From Woronichinia naegeliana WA131 (GTDB lineage Bacteria > Cyanobacteriota > Cyanobacteriia > Cyanobacteriales > Microcystaceae), in contig CP073041.1 in NCBI GenBank assembly GCA_025370055.1, positions 3,720,001 to 3,784,000 on the forward strand: a stretch of DNA of 64,000 bases, given 5' to 3'. Each line of letters begins with the position of its first letter. The stretch's first letter is position 1. The notes beneath the pieces were generated by a model. The model did no database searches and was not told the origin of the DNA. It worked only from the letters and a program-made list of their open reading frames with translations. A program made the position numbers and the translations under genes. Shown here piece after piece: positions 25,771 to 35,359 of this stretch.

Positions 25771-27258
25771 AACTTCTGGGCGCACGCCATCATTGGTGTC
25801 AACTTAAGCCAAAATGCCTACTCACAAAAGATTAGCCTAAAAGCAGGCGGAAGTAAAAGTAGGCTAAAAAAAGGTTAGTATATAAAAAAGTGAGCAAAAA
25901 ACAAATGGCAAGACAACATCCTCGGAGAAAAGGAAACCCAGACTTACGTCGTAAGACAAATCAGCCAGGGGTAGAAATCCCTGAAATAACAAAAGAGTTG
26001 TTTGAATTACTAGAACCCACAATGTTTACACCATTAAAATATTTACAGGGAACTCATGAGAAAATGATGAGAGATAGGGTGCTAAATTTACCAGTAATGG
26101 TGGCATTAGTGTTAAGTATAGTGTATCGTCAAATAGCGGGTATAAGTGAAGCGGTAAGACTGTTAGAGGAAGAGGGATTGCTATGGGTAGCATCATTAAA
26201 AGTAAGCAAACAGGCAGTATCAAAAAGAATGATGAATGTGCCAGCCGAAATATTTGCAATATTACTAAAAGGAGTGTTAGAAAAAGCAGCCGAAAAAGGG
26301 AAGAAGCTCCAAGTAGGAGAAAAATGGGAAAAAATAAGAGAAAAGTTTAGTGCAGTGTGGATAGCAGATGGCTAAACGCTAGAGCAGATAAGGAAAAATA
26401 TGAAAATAAGTAAAGAAGAAAAGAGTAAATTGGGGGGTAAAATAATGATGGTAGTGGAAGCCTTTACCCAAAGACCCGTTACTTTATGGTACACAGAAAA
26501 TGATAAATCAAATGATAAAATATGGTGTGAAGAATTGGCAGCTAAATTACCAGAAAATGGTTTAATTCTCGTAGATATGGGATTTTTTAGCTTTGTGTGG
26601 TTTGATTTGTTAACAGAAGCTAAAAAGTTTTTTCTAACCAGATTTAGAGCGGGTACATCTTACAAAACCAAACAAGTATTGTCTCAAGGTAGTCATTACA
26701 GAGATGAGATTATCATTATGGGAAATTACCGTTCTAATCCTTGCAAGCATCCGGTGAGATTAGTCTCAGTATTATGGGGAACAATCTGGTATCAGTATTT
26801 AACAAATGTGTTGTCCCCCGAACAACTGTCCGCCGAAGAGGTCTGTGATTTATATCGAAGACGATGGACAATCGAAGAAGCCTTTTTATTAACGAAAAGA
26901 CTTTTAGGACTAGCCTATTTATGGGTAGGGAATAAGAATGGTGTCCAAATCCAGATTATTTGCACTTTGATTTTCTATACGGTCTTAAATCAATTGGTAG
27001 GGGAAGTGGCGATTGCTCTAAATCAACCGAAAGAAAAAATCTCAGTAGAGATGGTGTTTCGGAGTCTATACTATGTAGCGAAGGCTATTGCTAGAGGAGA
27101 AAAGCCTGATACAGTAACCTATCTGGCTGAACGTGCTAAGTTATTTGGTTTGGTCAAAGCTGAGAGAAAGCGACATCGAGAAAAGGCCGCTCTCAATCAA
27201 CAAATTTGGGAACCCATTCCTTTAAGTTGACACCAATGAAGGCTTGCGCCCAAAAGTA
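25771..27258 (+). mobile_element. IS-B copy 2, plus orientation
   Basis: Inverted relative to copy 1; together they bracket the cas2-leader-array 2 segment. The left end reads AACTTCTGGGCGCACGCC then ATCATTGGTGTCAACTTAA; the right end matches that of copy 1 up to AAAAGTA at 27258. No target duplication is visible. Confidence 0.8.
25890..27230 (+). pseudogene. IS-B transposase, nonsense-mutated copy
   Basis: It is near-identical to the intact transposase at 22230-23570, but the serine codon TCA after IADG is TAA at 26373-26375. The stop falls right at the first catalytic aspartate region. The rest of the frame (26400-27230) is open, so the copy is otherwise complete. It could still be mobilised in trans by the intact copy. 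Confidence 0.93.
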
Positions 27259-27358
27259 GCAATTTAATGACTAACACAATTGATCCAAGAGAGCCTTTAA
27301 TACTATTCAAGTCTTAAGATTATCCAGACCGAATCGCCTTTTCGTCTCAATTGAAACC

Positions 27359-27589
27359 TTAGGGGGAGTCAATCAGTTCTAATTCCATTTCCCGAAAGTG
27401 GGCCTTAAACCGATTCCCAAACTGAACGAGGACAGGAAGGTTGGCACTGATGGGTCTTCCTTGCCATTCTGTCAGAAGTGCGGCTACCTCTCCCGCCATA
27501 CCTTGCAGATCAAAGGCTTCCTGCTTATGCTGAGGATGATGGTACACAATGACTGAACTGTTTACACGAACGCGATTGCCAACTTGCAT
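27359..27589 (-). CDS. ftrV: Ferredoxin-thioredoxin reductase, variable chain
   Basis: A 76-residue protein with the FtrV SH3-like fold sequence: MQVGNRVRVNSSVIVYHHP, then FDLQGMAGEVAALLTEWQGR and VLVQFGNRFKAHFREMELE. FtrV is the variable (alpha) subunit that, with the catalytic FtrC, passes electrons from ferredoxin to thioredoxin in the light. It is found in oxygenic phototrophs and supports the cyanobacterial assignment. The catalytic subunit gene is not in the window. Confidence 0.93.
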   Translation of the reverse strand: MQVGNRVRVNSSVIVYHHPQHKQEAFDLQGMAGEVAALLTEWQGRPISANLPVLVQFGNRFKAHFREMELELIDSP

Positions 27590-28137
27590 AAATCTTTACT
27601 CTCTTTTCTGATACATTTATGCGACAAAACGCGATGTATTACCGTATTTTGCAGCAATGTCATCACTCTAGTTAAAAAGAGTGAAGGTCGTACCCGACAA
27701 AGCCCCAAAAAATCTTGAGGCACTTTTAAATGTTCGACCTAACGAACTGCCTCTCCCACGGAGGCCGTGACAGGCTTATGACCTGTCGGTTATAGCAAGG
27801 TACTTCCCAAAAGGGCAACCAAAATCTTATTTCGATTATACAAGGTATGTGCTTTTAATGTAACATAGCTTGTTCTATCTCAAAATATCGCATTGCATCG
27901 TTATTTAGAGATTGAATCTTGTTCCTCCTTAACTCAACAACCCCAAGGCAGGGTGTCCAAACAGCCTTATTATTCTTGCACAGGTATGGCCTCATCTGTC
28001 ATTTCTACCGGTTTATTAATTAATCCGCCCGCAACAAATGCAAAATCAAATGCCAGTTTGTTGGCAAGCGCCCCACTTCGATGTGGTATGATGAGAAATG
28101 CTAATTTTTAGAACCAAACTTCTAACCCCCAAGATCT
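27590..28137. other. 548-bp intergenic region upstream of ftrV and rpsN
   Basis: No gene is supported. It holds the structured segment at 27732-27820. A -10-like GGTATGATG sits about 50 bp before rpsN, which it probably serves. Confidence 0.5.
27732..27820. ncRNA. Candidate structured RNA or ftrV 5' leader
   Basis: Three adjacent perfect hairpins are seen: GTTCG/CGAAC at 27732-27747, GCCTC/GAGGC at 27749-27765 with a 7-nt loop, and GACAGG/CCTGTC at 27769-27787 with a 7-nt loop. They are followed by CCC-AAAA-GGG at 27806-27815, enclosed by GGTT/AACC. The layout recalls a multi-branch RNA on either strand. It matches no family I recognise and lacks tRNA invariants. Confidence 0.35.
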
Positions 28138-28440
28138 ATGGCTAAGAAATCCATGATTGAGCGCGATAAGCGTCGCGGTATTCTAATTGCTAAGTATGCT
28201 GAAAAGCGGGCAACCCTCAAAGAAGAGTTCCGCCAAGCCGAGACATTAGATGAAAAGCTGGCCATTCACCAACAAATTCAAAAACTGCCTCGCAATAGTG
28301 CGCCTTCCCGTAAACGCAATCGTTGTTTAGCAACAGGTCGTCCCAGAGGTTACTATCGGGATTTTGGTCTCTGCCGTAATGTTCTGCGGGACTGGGCACA
28401 CCAAGGTCTTTTACCCGGTGTTGTCAAATCGAGTTGGTAA
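28138..28440 (+). CDS. rpsN: 30S ribosomal protein S14
   Basis: A 100-residue long-form S14 (zinc-free) with [13 protein letters not shown] at the start, and [20 protein letters not shown] then [20 protein letters not shown] at the end. It binds 16S rRNA in the small-subunit head. It stands outside the ribosomal protein operons, as is common in cyanobacteria. A hairpin formed by GTAAAAGGGC...TTTTTAC-type sequence follows the gene (28450-28530) and may terminate transcription. Confidence 0.97.
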   Translation: MAKKSMIERDKRRGILIAKYAEKRATLKEEFRQAETLDEKLAIHQQIQKLPRNSAPSRKRNRCLATGRPRGYYRDFGLCRNVLRDWAHQGLLPGVVKSSW

Positions 28441-28451
28441 TCAGGTGTTTA

Positions 28452-28530
28452 GGTAAAAGGGCAAAGTTGCTCAAGCATCGAAAAAACCTCGTCTCAAGGT
28501 TTGCTCAGAAGATTTGGCTTTTTACCTAAA
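28452..28530 (+). terminator. Possible terminator after rpsN
   Basis: TTTAGGTAAAAGGGCAAA near 28448 is complementary to TTTGGCTTTTTACCTAAA near 28512, with a large loop that contains AAACCTCGTCTCAAGGTTT. It is followed by a T-rich stretch. Confidence 0.4.
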
Positions 28531-28547
28531 ATTTTTAACTGACCGTT

Positions 28548-28880
28548 CTACTGCCCACAACAACGATTAATGCCTAGACTGTCTAGGATTAGGTCACTGA
28601 CGGCATTGGCGATCGCGAATTCGCTATAAAAACTTTCCCGAAAATCAAAGGCTTGCATCTCTGTGACAATGGCGATGACCAGGGAACCTAAATCATTTTC
28701 CCCTTCTAGGCGTTGACGGACATAGATTTGCGTTGCTCGTTCGGCGATCGTGGTATTGATCGCTTCGGGAATAAATTCCGTATTTAACCAAGTCTGCAAA
28801 TTGCGCTGTAACCATTCTCCTTCTTTAAAAGGATCTTGAAGTGAAGGAAGCGTAATGGGGGGAATAGGTTCAACTGCCAT
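28548..28880 (-). CDS. Conserved hypothetical cyanobacterial protein
   Basis: A 110-residue protein from the ATG at 28880 (MAVEPIPPITLPSLQDPF). A longer frame exists upstream but is not protein-like. The visible features are a proline-rich N-terminus, then helices around EAINTTIAERATQIYVRQRL and a C-terminal IANAVSDLILDSLGIN. No catalytic motif or membrane segment is seen. I do not recognise a function. Confidence 0.6.
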   Translation of the reverse strand: MAVEPIPPITLPSLQDPFKEGEWLQRNLQTWLNTEFIPEAINTTIAERATQIYVRQRLEGENDLGSLVIAIVTEMQAFDFRESFYSEFAIANAVSDLILDSLGINRCCGQ

Positions 28881-29014
28881 AGGCCAATCATTTTTTTCAA
28901 GGTAACAACAGCATACTAAGAATATGCTCATAAGGCTAATTTTAAGAAAACGGTAAGAAAAGATCATAAAATGACTGTGTACCGATAATAGCACTTTATT
29001 TTTAGACGAAGACG

Positions 29015-30943
29015 ATGACTGAAGATAAGCTCCCATTAACTTCTCAAGATGTGCTAACAGATAGAATCTCTGTTCTGAGTGAACTATTTCCAGAGGTTTT
29101 TGTTGAGGGGAAGATTGATTTTGAGCAGTTAAAATTGGCATTAGGCGAATCCGCTGATGAGGGACGAGAGCGTTACGGTTTGTCCTGGGCGGGGAAAAGT
29201 GAAGCAATCCGCAATTTGCAAGCCCAAAGTGTGGGGACGTTGAAGCCTGTACCAGAGGAGTCAGTTAATTTTGAGACTACGGAAAATCTTTTTATTGAGG
29301 GAGATAATCTGGAGGTATTGAAGCTATTACAAAAAAGCTATCACAATCAGATTAAAATGATTTACATTGATCCGCCTTACAATACAGGAAAAGAATTTAT
29401 CTATCCTGATAATTTTCGGGAAGGTTTAGAAGATTATTTGCGCTTTTCGGGACAGAAAAATGGTGAGGGCATTAAGTTAACAACTAATACGGAAACCAGT
29501 GGCAGAATTCATTCTAATTGGTTAAGTATGATCTATCCTCGTTTGTTTTTGGCACGGAATTTGTTGAAAGATGATGGGGTGATTTTTGTGAGTATTGATG
29601 ACAACGAAATTGCTAATTTACGGTTATTAATGAATGAAATCTTTGGGGCAGAAAACTTCATTTGTCAAATTATTATTCAATCCAATAAACGAGGGCAGAC
29701 CTATAAAGAAATTTCTAAAACTCATGAATATCTTTTGCTATACTCGAAAAGTGATTTTTACAATTTATCTGAAATTTCAAAAGGAAATAGTGCCTTACCT
29801 CATCAAGACGAAATAGGCAGTTTTGAGCTTTGGGAACTTCGTAATAGAAATCCTAAATTTGGCAGACATAATCGTCCTAATTTATATTTCCCAATATATG
29901 TTTCACCAACAATAGTTGATAGTAATGGTTTTTTTAAAATATCTCTTACAAAATCAGAGGATTTTTCCATTGAGGTATTTCCCAAAAATAGTGAAGGTAA
30001 TGATAGCTGCTGGAGATGGAGTAAAAATAAAATTGAATCTGAAGGTTTGTTAGGAAAGTTTCCTATCTTAGTCGCTAAAAAAAAGCGAGATAATGGATGA
30101 AATATTTATGAAAAATCAAGAAAAAATACAACTAAAGTTAAGTCTATTTGGGATGAAACTTGCATGATTAGTGAGCAAGGAACCATTCAACTTGGGGATC
30201 TTCAAATGAGGGACTATTTTGATCATCCTAAACCAGTAGGATTAATTCTTAAAACGCTTAGTATTACAACACAGGGAGATGATATTGTTCTTGACTTTTT
30301 TTCGGGTTCTTGTACCACTGCCCACGCTGTTTTAGAGCAGAATCAGGAAGATGGAGGCAATCGTAAATTTATCATGGTGCAATTACCTGAACCCTGTGAC
30401 GAAAACTCTGAAGCATTTAAAGCAGGTTATCGAAACATTGCTGACATCGGCAAAGAACGGATAAGACGGGCAATTAACAAAATTAATCAAGAAGAAAACG
30501 GTAAACTTAATCTCAACGGTTCAGTGCAGGATCGCGGTTTTAAAGTTTTCAAACTTACGGAAAGTAACTTTAAGATTTGGGATGGTTCAGTTCCCAAAGA
30601 CGTTGAGCAGTTGCAACTTTTACTCCAGGAATTTACCGATAATATTATGCCTGGAAGCACTAAATTGGGAATGCTTTATGAAATTATGCTCAAAGCAGGT
30701 TTTTCTCTAACCGCAAAAGTTGAAAAATTAGAGATTGGTGCTCAAGAAATTTATACGATTGAAAACAAAGATCTCTTTCTCTGTTTAGAAGCTGAAATTT
30801 TAGAAACGACCGTTAAGCAAATTCTTACCCATAAGCCTAAACAATTCACTAGCTTAGATGCTTCTTTCCGAGGCAATGATCAACTTAAAACGAATACTCA
30901 ACTACAAATGCGTGACCATGACATTAAATTTAGAACCGTTTAA
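29015..30943 (+). pseudogene. mod: Type III restriction-modification Mod methyltransferase, in-frame TGA
   Basis: The reading spans 642 codons in one frame, interrupted only by TGA at 30098-30100 (codon 362), where the family has tryptophan in a GWNxY context (RDNG*NIYEK). The catalytic motif DPPYNTG is at 119-125, and the AdoMet motif I DFFSGSCTTAHAV at about 427, so the order is that of beta-class adenine methyltransferases such as type III Mod. Mod sets the recognition sequence and protects the host. With res intact downstream, loss of mod should be lethal unless the stop is read through, is a sequence error, or res is silent. Confidence 0.88.
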
Positions 30944-30948
30944 AACCT

Positions 30949-31284
30949 ATGCAAAACTTCCCCACCGTTGAAACTAAAATTCCCATAGATTACGAGAAAA
31001 TAGTAGGTTTTTGCCAACGCTGGAAAATCATAGAATTTGCCCTATTTGGCTCAGTTCTCAGAGATGATTTTCAGCCTGATAGCAGCGACATTGATGTACT
31101 TATTTCCTTTGCCCCAGATGCCCATTGGACATTGTTTGATTGGGTCGAAATGGAAGAAGATGCTCGACAACTCTTTCAGAGAAAAGTTGATTTAATTAGC
31201 CGTCGAGGAATCGAACGTAGTCAAAATTACTTGCGTCGTCAAACTATTCTTAATTCTACTCAAGTCATTTATGCAGCTTCGTGA
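30949..31284 (+). CDS. mntA: MNT-type nucleotidyltransferase antitoxin
   Basis: A 111-residue minimal nucleotidyltransferase with the FGSVLRDDF and SDIDVLISF motifs (GS at 34-35, D47 and D49), the active site of the MNT/MntA family. In known HEPN-MNT pairs MntA adenylylates the HEPN toxin and silences it. Its 3' end overlaps the HEPN gene by 14 bp. It starts 5 bp after mod, so it is part of the RM operon. Confidence 0.9.
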   Translation: MQNFPTVETKIPIDYEKIVGFCQRWKIIEFALFGSVLRDDFQPDSSDIDVLISFAPDAHWTLFDWVEMEEDARQLFQRKVDLISRRGIERSQNYLRRQTILNSTQVIYAAS

Positions 31285-31630
31285 ATTCAATTATTTACAA
31301 GATATGCTCAATGCCGCAAAGTTAGCTCAAGATTTTGTAGCAGGAATTGACTGGGCAGCTTTTGAAATTGATTTGATGCGTCAAGCGGCGGTAACTCGTG
31401 AATTTGAAATTATCGGAGAAGCGGCGCGCAGAATCTCAACGGAAACTCAATCTACTCTACCTCATATTCCCTGGTCAAAGATTATTGGAATGCGAAATCG
31501 CCTCATTCATGAATATGATGACCTCGATCTTGTCATAATTTGGGATACAATTCATACTGCTCTACCCCAACTCATTACAACTTTAGAAAGTATTATTTTT
31601 GCTGAAGAAAATTATGAAAATTCAATTTGA
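31271..31630 (+). CDS. hepT: HEPN-type RNase toxin (DUF86)
   Basis: A 119-residue DUF86/HepT protein. The RX4H motif is RNRLIH (R75 to H80) followed by EY, the RNase site of the HEPN fold. In known pairs HepT cleaves RNA and MntA modifies the tyrosine next to this motif. Its end overlaps the start of res by 17 bp, so all four genes look co-translated. Confidence 0.9.
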   Translation: MQLREFNYLQDMLNAAKLAQDFVAGIDWAAFEIDLMRQAAVTREFEIIGEAARRISTETQSTLPHIPWSKIIGMRNRLIHEYDDLDLVIIWDTIHTALPQLITTLESIIFAEENYENSI

Positions 31631-34256
31631 TAGCCAACAACAATATCAATTAGATGCTGTCAAGGCGATCGCCGATTTATTCGATGGTCAACCCCTAGCC
31701 AATGGTCAATTTGAGATTAACGTCAGTCTTGATTTTGGGGGAACTATGACTGAAATGGGTTTTGGTAATCAATTAAAGCTATCGCCCACAGAAATTTTAG
31801 CGAATATAAAAACCATTCAAGAACGTAATGAAATTGAGGTTATAACATCAGAAAAAGATACATTCCTTGAACAGGGATTAAATTTTTCCGTTGAAATGGA
31901 GACAGGAACGGGCAAAACCTATGTTTATTTGCGAACAATTCACGAACTGAATGCCCGCTATGGTTTTACTAAATTTATTATTGTTGTTCCAAGTGTTCCC
32001 ATTCGAGAAGGAGTCCTGAAAAATTTAGCAATCACTAAAGATCATTTTCAAAGTCTTTATGGTAATCAGCCCTTTGATTATTGGATTTATAACTCCAAAC
32101 GAGTCTCAAATTTACGCCAGTTTGCTAACTCGAATCAATTGCAAATTTTAGTGATTAATATTGATGCTTTTAATAAAAAAGATATTAGCATTATTTACAA
32201 AGATCAGGACGGCTTATCAGGGCATCGTCCCATTGAGTTTATTCAAGCTACTAACCCAATTGTAATTCTGGATGAACCGCAAAATATGGAATCAGATAAA
32301 GCTAAAGAAGCGATCGCCACTCTCAATCCGCTTTGTACTTTACGCTATTCTGCTACCCACAAAAATTTGTACAATTTACTTTATAAACTTGATCCGATCA
32401 AAGCCTATGACCTGAAACTGGTTAAACAAATTACTGTCACCTCCGCCTTAGAAGAAAATAGTTTTAACCAACCCTATCTTTATTTAGAATCTATCAAAGC
32501 AACTAAGACAAAAATTACAGCCAAATTAGCTCTTGATGTTCAAACTGGAAACACTATTAGTCGCAAAACGATTGCCATCAGCAACAATGGTATTGATCTC
32601 TATCAAATATCAGGAGAACGAGAACTTTATCAAGGTTATATTGTGGACTGTATTGATGCAGGTGTTGGTTATATTTCCTTTACTAATGGGGTAAGCTTAA
32701 ATATTGGAGAAGCGATCGGTAACTATGGCGATGATTTAATGAAAGCCCAGATTCGAGAAACCATCAAAGAGCATTTAGATAAAGAACTAAGTGTGAAAAA
32801 TTTGTTAAGCGATCGCCCCTTAAAAGTGCTTTCTCTCTTTTTTATTGATCGAGTTGATAATTATGCAAAAACTGATGGTAAACTCCGTCAATGGTTCATC
32901 CAAATTTATCAAGAATTGTCTCAATTATCCCGCTATCAAAACCTAAATTTGCCCCCTGTAGAAGAAGTTCATAATGGTTACTTTGCCCAGGATAAACAGG
33001 GAAATGCCAAAGATACAAGTGGTTCTAGCATTGCGGATGACACAGCCTACGAATTGATTATGAAAGATAAGGAAAGACTGCTCTCACCCACAGAACCGCT
33101 ACGATTTATTTTTAGTCATTCTGCTTTGCGCGAAGGGTGGGATAATCCTAATGTTTTTCAGATTTGTATGTTACGCGAAGTACAATCTCAAGTCGGCAGA
33201 AGACAAACTATTGGACGCGGTTTACGTTTGCCCGTAGATGCCACAGGGATTCGAGTTTTTGATCCGATCATTAACCGTTTAACTGTGATTGCCAATGAAC
33301 GTTATGCTGATTTTGCTCGTGCTTTACAAACAGAAATTGAAGAAGATTGTGGTGTGAATTTTGCAGGACGTATTAAAAATAACCGCGATCGCCGCCCCGC
33401 CAATTTAATGCCTAAATGGAAAGAAAATAAAGATTTTTTAGCACTTTGGGAAAAAATTAAACATAAAACTCGTTATTCCGTAGAATATAATACTTCTAAA
33501 TTAATAGAGGATTCAGCCCAACAAATTCAGCAAATGGCTACTATTAATGCCCCAAAAATTCGTTTGAAAAAGGTTTCCTTAAATTATGCCAATACTGGTA
33601 TTAATTCTCAACTTTTATCCGTGACCAGCAGTAAAACGGAATCTATTATTTTTAATATTCCCGACATTATTGGTTACTTGCAACGCCAAACTGAGCTAAC
33701 TCGCGATACCCTGTCCCAAATTTTGATAAAATCTAAACGTTTGTCAGATATATTAGTCAATCCTCAACAATTTCTTGAACTTGCAACTAAAGCAATCCGT
33801 TTTACTATGCAGCAGTTAATGATTAATGGCATTAAATATGAACGTATTGCAGGCGAAGAGTATGAAATGCGTCTGTTTGAATCCTACGAAATTTCAGGTT
33901 TTATTGATAATATGCTATCCGTTGAGCATTCTATCTACGATGCGATCGAGTATCAATCGGAAACAGAAAGACAATTTGCCGACATTCTAGACGGACGAGA
34001 AGATATAAAATTATTTCTCAAACTTCCCTCTTGGTTTAAAGTAGAAACCCCTATTGGTACATATAATCCAGACTGGGCGATCGTTAAACAAGAATTTGAT
34101 GAGGAGCAAAAACTTTATCTCATTCGTGAAACAAAAGCCACGAAAGATCAGTTCAAACTACGAGCAGGAGAAGGGGCAAAAATTTACTGTGGTCAACAGC
34201 ATTTTGAGATGCTTAATGTTGATGTTGCTGTCGTTACTAATGCCTCAGAAGTTTAG
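31614..34256 (+). CDS. res: Type III restriction enzyme Res subunit
   Basis: An 880-residue protein from the ATG at 31614. The ATPase motifs are ETGTGKTYVYLRT at about 96-108, ILDEPQNME near 220, and HSALREGWDNPNVFQ with the QTIGRGLRLPV box (helicase motif VI) from about 500. The C-terminal nuclease has PDWAIVKQ near 819 and LIRETKAT near 836, a PD...ExK site. Res translocates along DNA and cuts near Mod recognition sites. It looks intact while its partner Mod carries a stop. Confidence 0.93.
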   Translation: MKIQFDSQQQYQLDAVKAIADLFDGQPLANGQFEINVSLDFGGTMTEMGFGNQLKLSPTEILANIKTIQERNEIEVITSEKDTFLEQGLNFSVEMETGTGKTYVYLRTIHELNARYGFTKFIIVVPSVPIREGVLKNLAITKDHFQSLYGNQPFDYWIYNSKRVSNLRQFANSNQLQILVINIDAFNKKDISIIYKDQDGLSGHRPIEFIQATNPIVILDEPQNMESDKAKEAIATLNPLCTLRYSATHKNLYNLLYKLDPIKAYDLKLVKQITVTSALEENSFNQPYLYLESIKATKTKITAKLALDVQTGNTISRKTIAISNNGIDLYQISGERELYQGYIVDCIDAGVGYISFTNGVSLNIGEAIGNYGDDLMKAQIRETIKEHLDKELSVKNLLSDRPLKVLSLFFIDRVDNYAKTDGKLRQWFIQIYQELSQLSRYQNLNLPPVEEVHNGYFAQDKQGNAKDTSGSSIADDTAYELIMKDKERLLSPTEPLRFIFSHSALREGWDNPNVFQICMLREVQSQVGRRQTIGRGLRLPVDATGIRVFDPIINRLTVIANERYADFARALQTEIEEDCGVNFAGRIKNNRDRRPANLMPKWKENKDFLALWEKIKHKTRYSVEYNTSKLIEDSAQQIQQMATINAPKIRLKKVSLNYANTGINSQLLSVTSSKTESIIFNIPDIIGYLQRQTELTRDTLSQILIKSKRLSDILVNPQQFLELATKAIRFTMQQLMINGIKYERIAGEEYEMRLFESYEISGFIDNMLSVEHSIYDAIEYQSETERQFADILDGREDIKLFLKLPSWFKVETPIGTYNPDWAIVKQEFDEEQKLYLIRETKATKDQFKLRAGEGAKIYCGQQHFEMLNVDVAVVTNASEV

Positions 34257-34269
34257 GAAAATTGCTGAA

Positions 34270-34878
34270 ATGTTTAGCCAAAGAATCAAAATCTCTAAAA
34301 AAATGGAAATTAATAATGTCATAAACCAATATGCCCAAGGCCACTTTCTAATGGCCGATGAACAGGGAAGTTTAGGCTGGTATTCAAGCCAGCAACGAGC
34401 ATTAATTCCCCTAGATCACCGTTTTTGCTATCCCAAATCCTTGCAGCGAATCCTCAATCAAAATCGTTTTACGGTGGCGATTAATCGTGATTTTTCTGGG
34501 GTTTGTCAAGGTTGTGCCAATCGAGAAAGTACCTGGATCTCTGAAGAATTACTGGATATTTATTGGCGTTTATACCAGGCAGGTTGGGCCTATAGTTTTG
34601 AAACCTGGCAAGGGGATAAACTAGCCGGTGGTGTTCTCGGCATTGTTATTCGGGGAGCTTTTATTGGAGAATCAATGTTTTACAACATTCCTGAAGGCTC
34701 TAAAGTGGCAATGGTCAAATTAGTGGAACATTTACGATCGCGTCATTTTCTGCTATTTGATGCCCAATTACAAAATCCTCATCTGGCTCGCTTTGGTTCT
34801 TATTTGGTTAATAATTGGGATTACCAAGCCTTATTAAATCGGGCCTTTTTAAAATACGACTGTCATTTTTATCCCTAA
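34270..34878 (+). CDS. aat: Leucyl/phenylalanyl-tRNA-protein transferase
   Basis: A 202-residue protein from the ATG at 34270; the ATG at 34303 is a second option. Family motifs are YAQGHFLMAD, HRFCYPKSLQRILNQ, VCQGCANRESTWIS, and the SKVAMVKLVEHLRSRHFLLF core with DAQLQNPHLARFG. The enzyme adds Leu or Phe to proteins with N-terminal Arg or Lys and marks them for ClpS/ClpAP degradation. It follows res by 13 bp but is functionally unrelated. Confidence 0.93.
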   Translation: MFSQRIKISKKMEINNVINQYAQGHFLMADEQGSLGWYSSQQRALIPLDHRFCYPKSLQRILNQNRFTVAINRDFSGVCQGCANRESTWISEELLDIYWRLYQAGWAYSFETWQGDKLAGGVLGIVIRGAFIGESMFYNIPEGSKVAMVKLVEHLRSRHFLLFDAQLQNPHLARFGSYLVNNWDYQALLNRAFLKYDCHFYP

Positions 34879-35003
34879 TACTCATGGTTTATCTTGCTGT
34901 AAAATTTTCGTTGATTACATCTGACGCGAGCTCGAAAGCCCTATCGTACCGTTTCACAGAATAATCTATCAACGAATTATTTACAGGTAGAGTTAATTTA
35001 ACT

Positions 35004-35288
35004 TTAAATTCCATATTTTTGCTGCATTTCTTCAACAAATTTATCTAGAGGTTGAGTATCACCGCTTACAATATCTTCTAATCCTTTTTTAATACCAATA
35101 ATACTTTCTAGATATTCAATAGAATCGAGCAATTTTTGATAGGATTCTGCATCCTGTACAACCAATTCAGCTTTACCATTGACGGTTAAAACAACAGGAT
35201 TCCCCGTTACTTTCATTTGAGTAATAAATTCATTGGTGTTGCGTTTAAAGGTGGATAGGAATTGAATATCTCGACTTAGGTTAATCAT
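35004..35288 (-). CDS. Phd/YefM-type antitoxin, no partner toxin
   Basis: A 94-residue protein from ATG 35288 (MINLSRDIQFLSTFKRNTNE). The VTGNPVVLTVNGKAELVVQD segment and the SYQKLLDSIEYLESI helix are typical of Phd/YefM antitoxins. No RelE/YoeB-type toxin gene is seen downstream (34879-35003 has no frame), so it may be an orphan or act on a toxin elsewhere. Confidence 0.85.
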   Translation of the reverse strand: MINLSRDIQFLSTFKRNTNEFITQMKVTGNPVVLTVNGKAELVVQDAESYQKLLDSIEYLESIIGIKKGLEDIVSGDTQPLDKFVEEMQQKYGI

Positions 35289-35359
35289 CACAATTACTTT
35301 ACATTTAATTTGCATTGAATTTGATGTTAACACAGGAGGATAGATATTGCGATCGCCGA

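Noticed and set aside
27732-27820. tRNA or tmRNA on the minus strand
   Set aside because: Hairpins resemble arms, but the T-loop consensus, U33 and a paired acceptor stem are missing.
28881-29207. Upstream extension of the 28548-28880 gene to 219 codons
   Set aside because: The extension overlaps the start of mod and is not protein-like; the ATG at 28880 is a better start.
34054-34269. N-terminal extension of aat overlapping res
   Set aside because: The extension is an out-of-frame reading of the res C-terminus; Aat homology begins after 34300.
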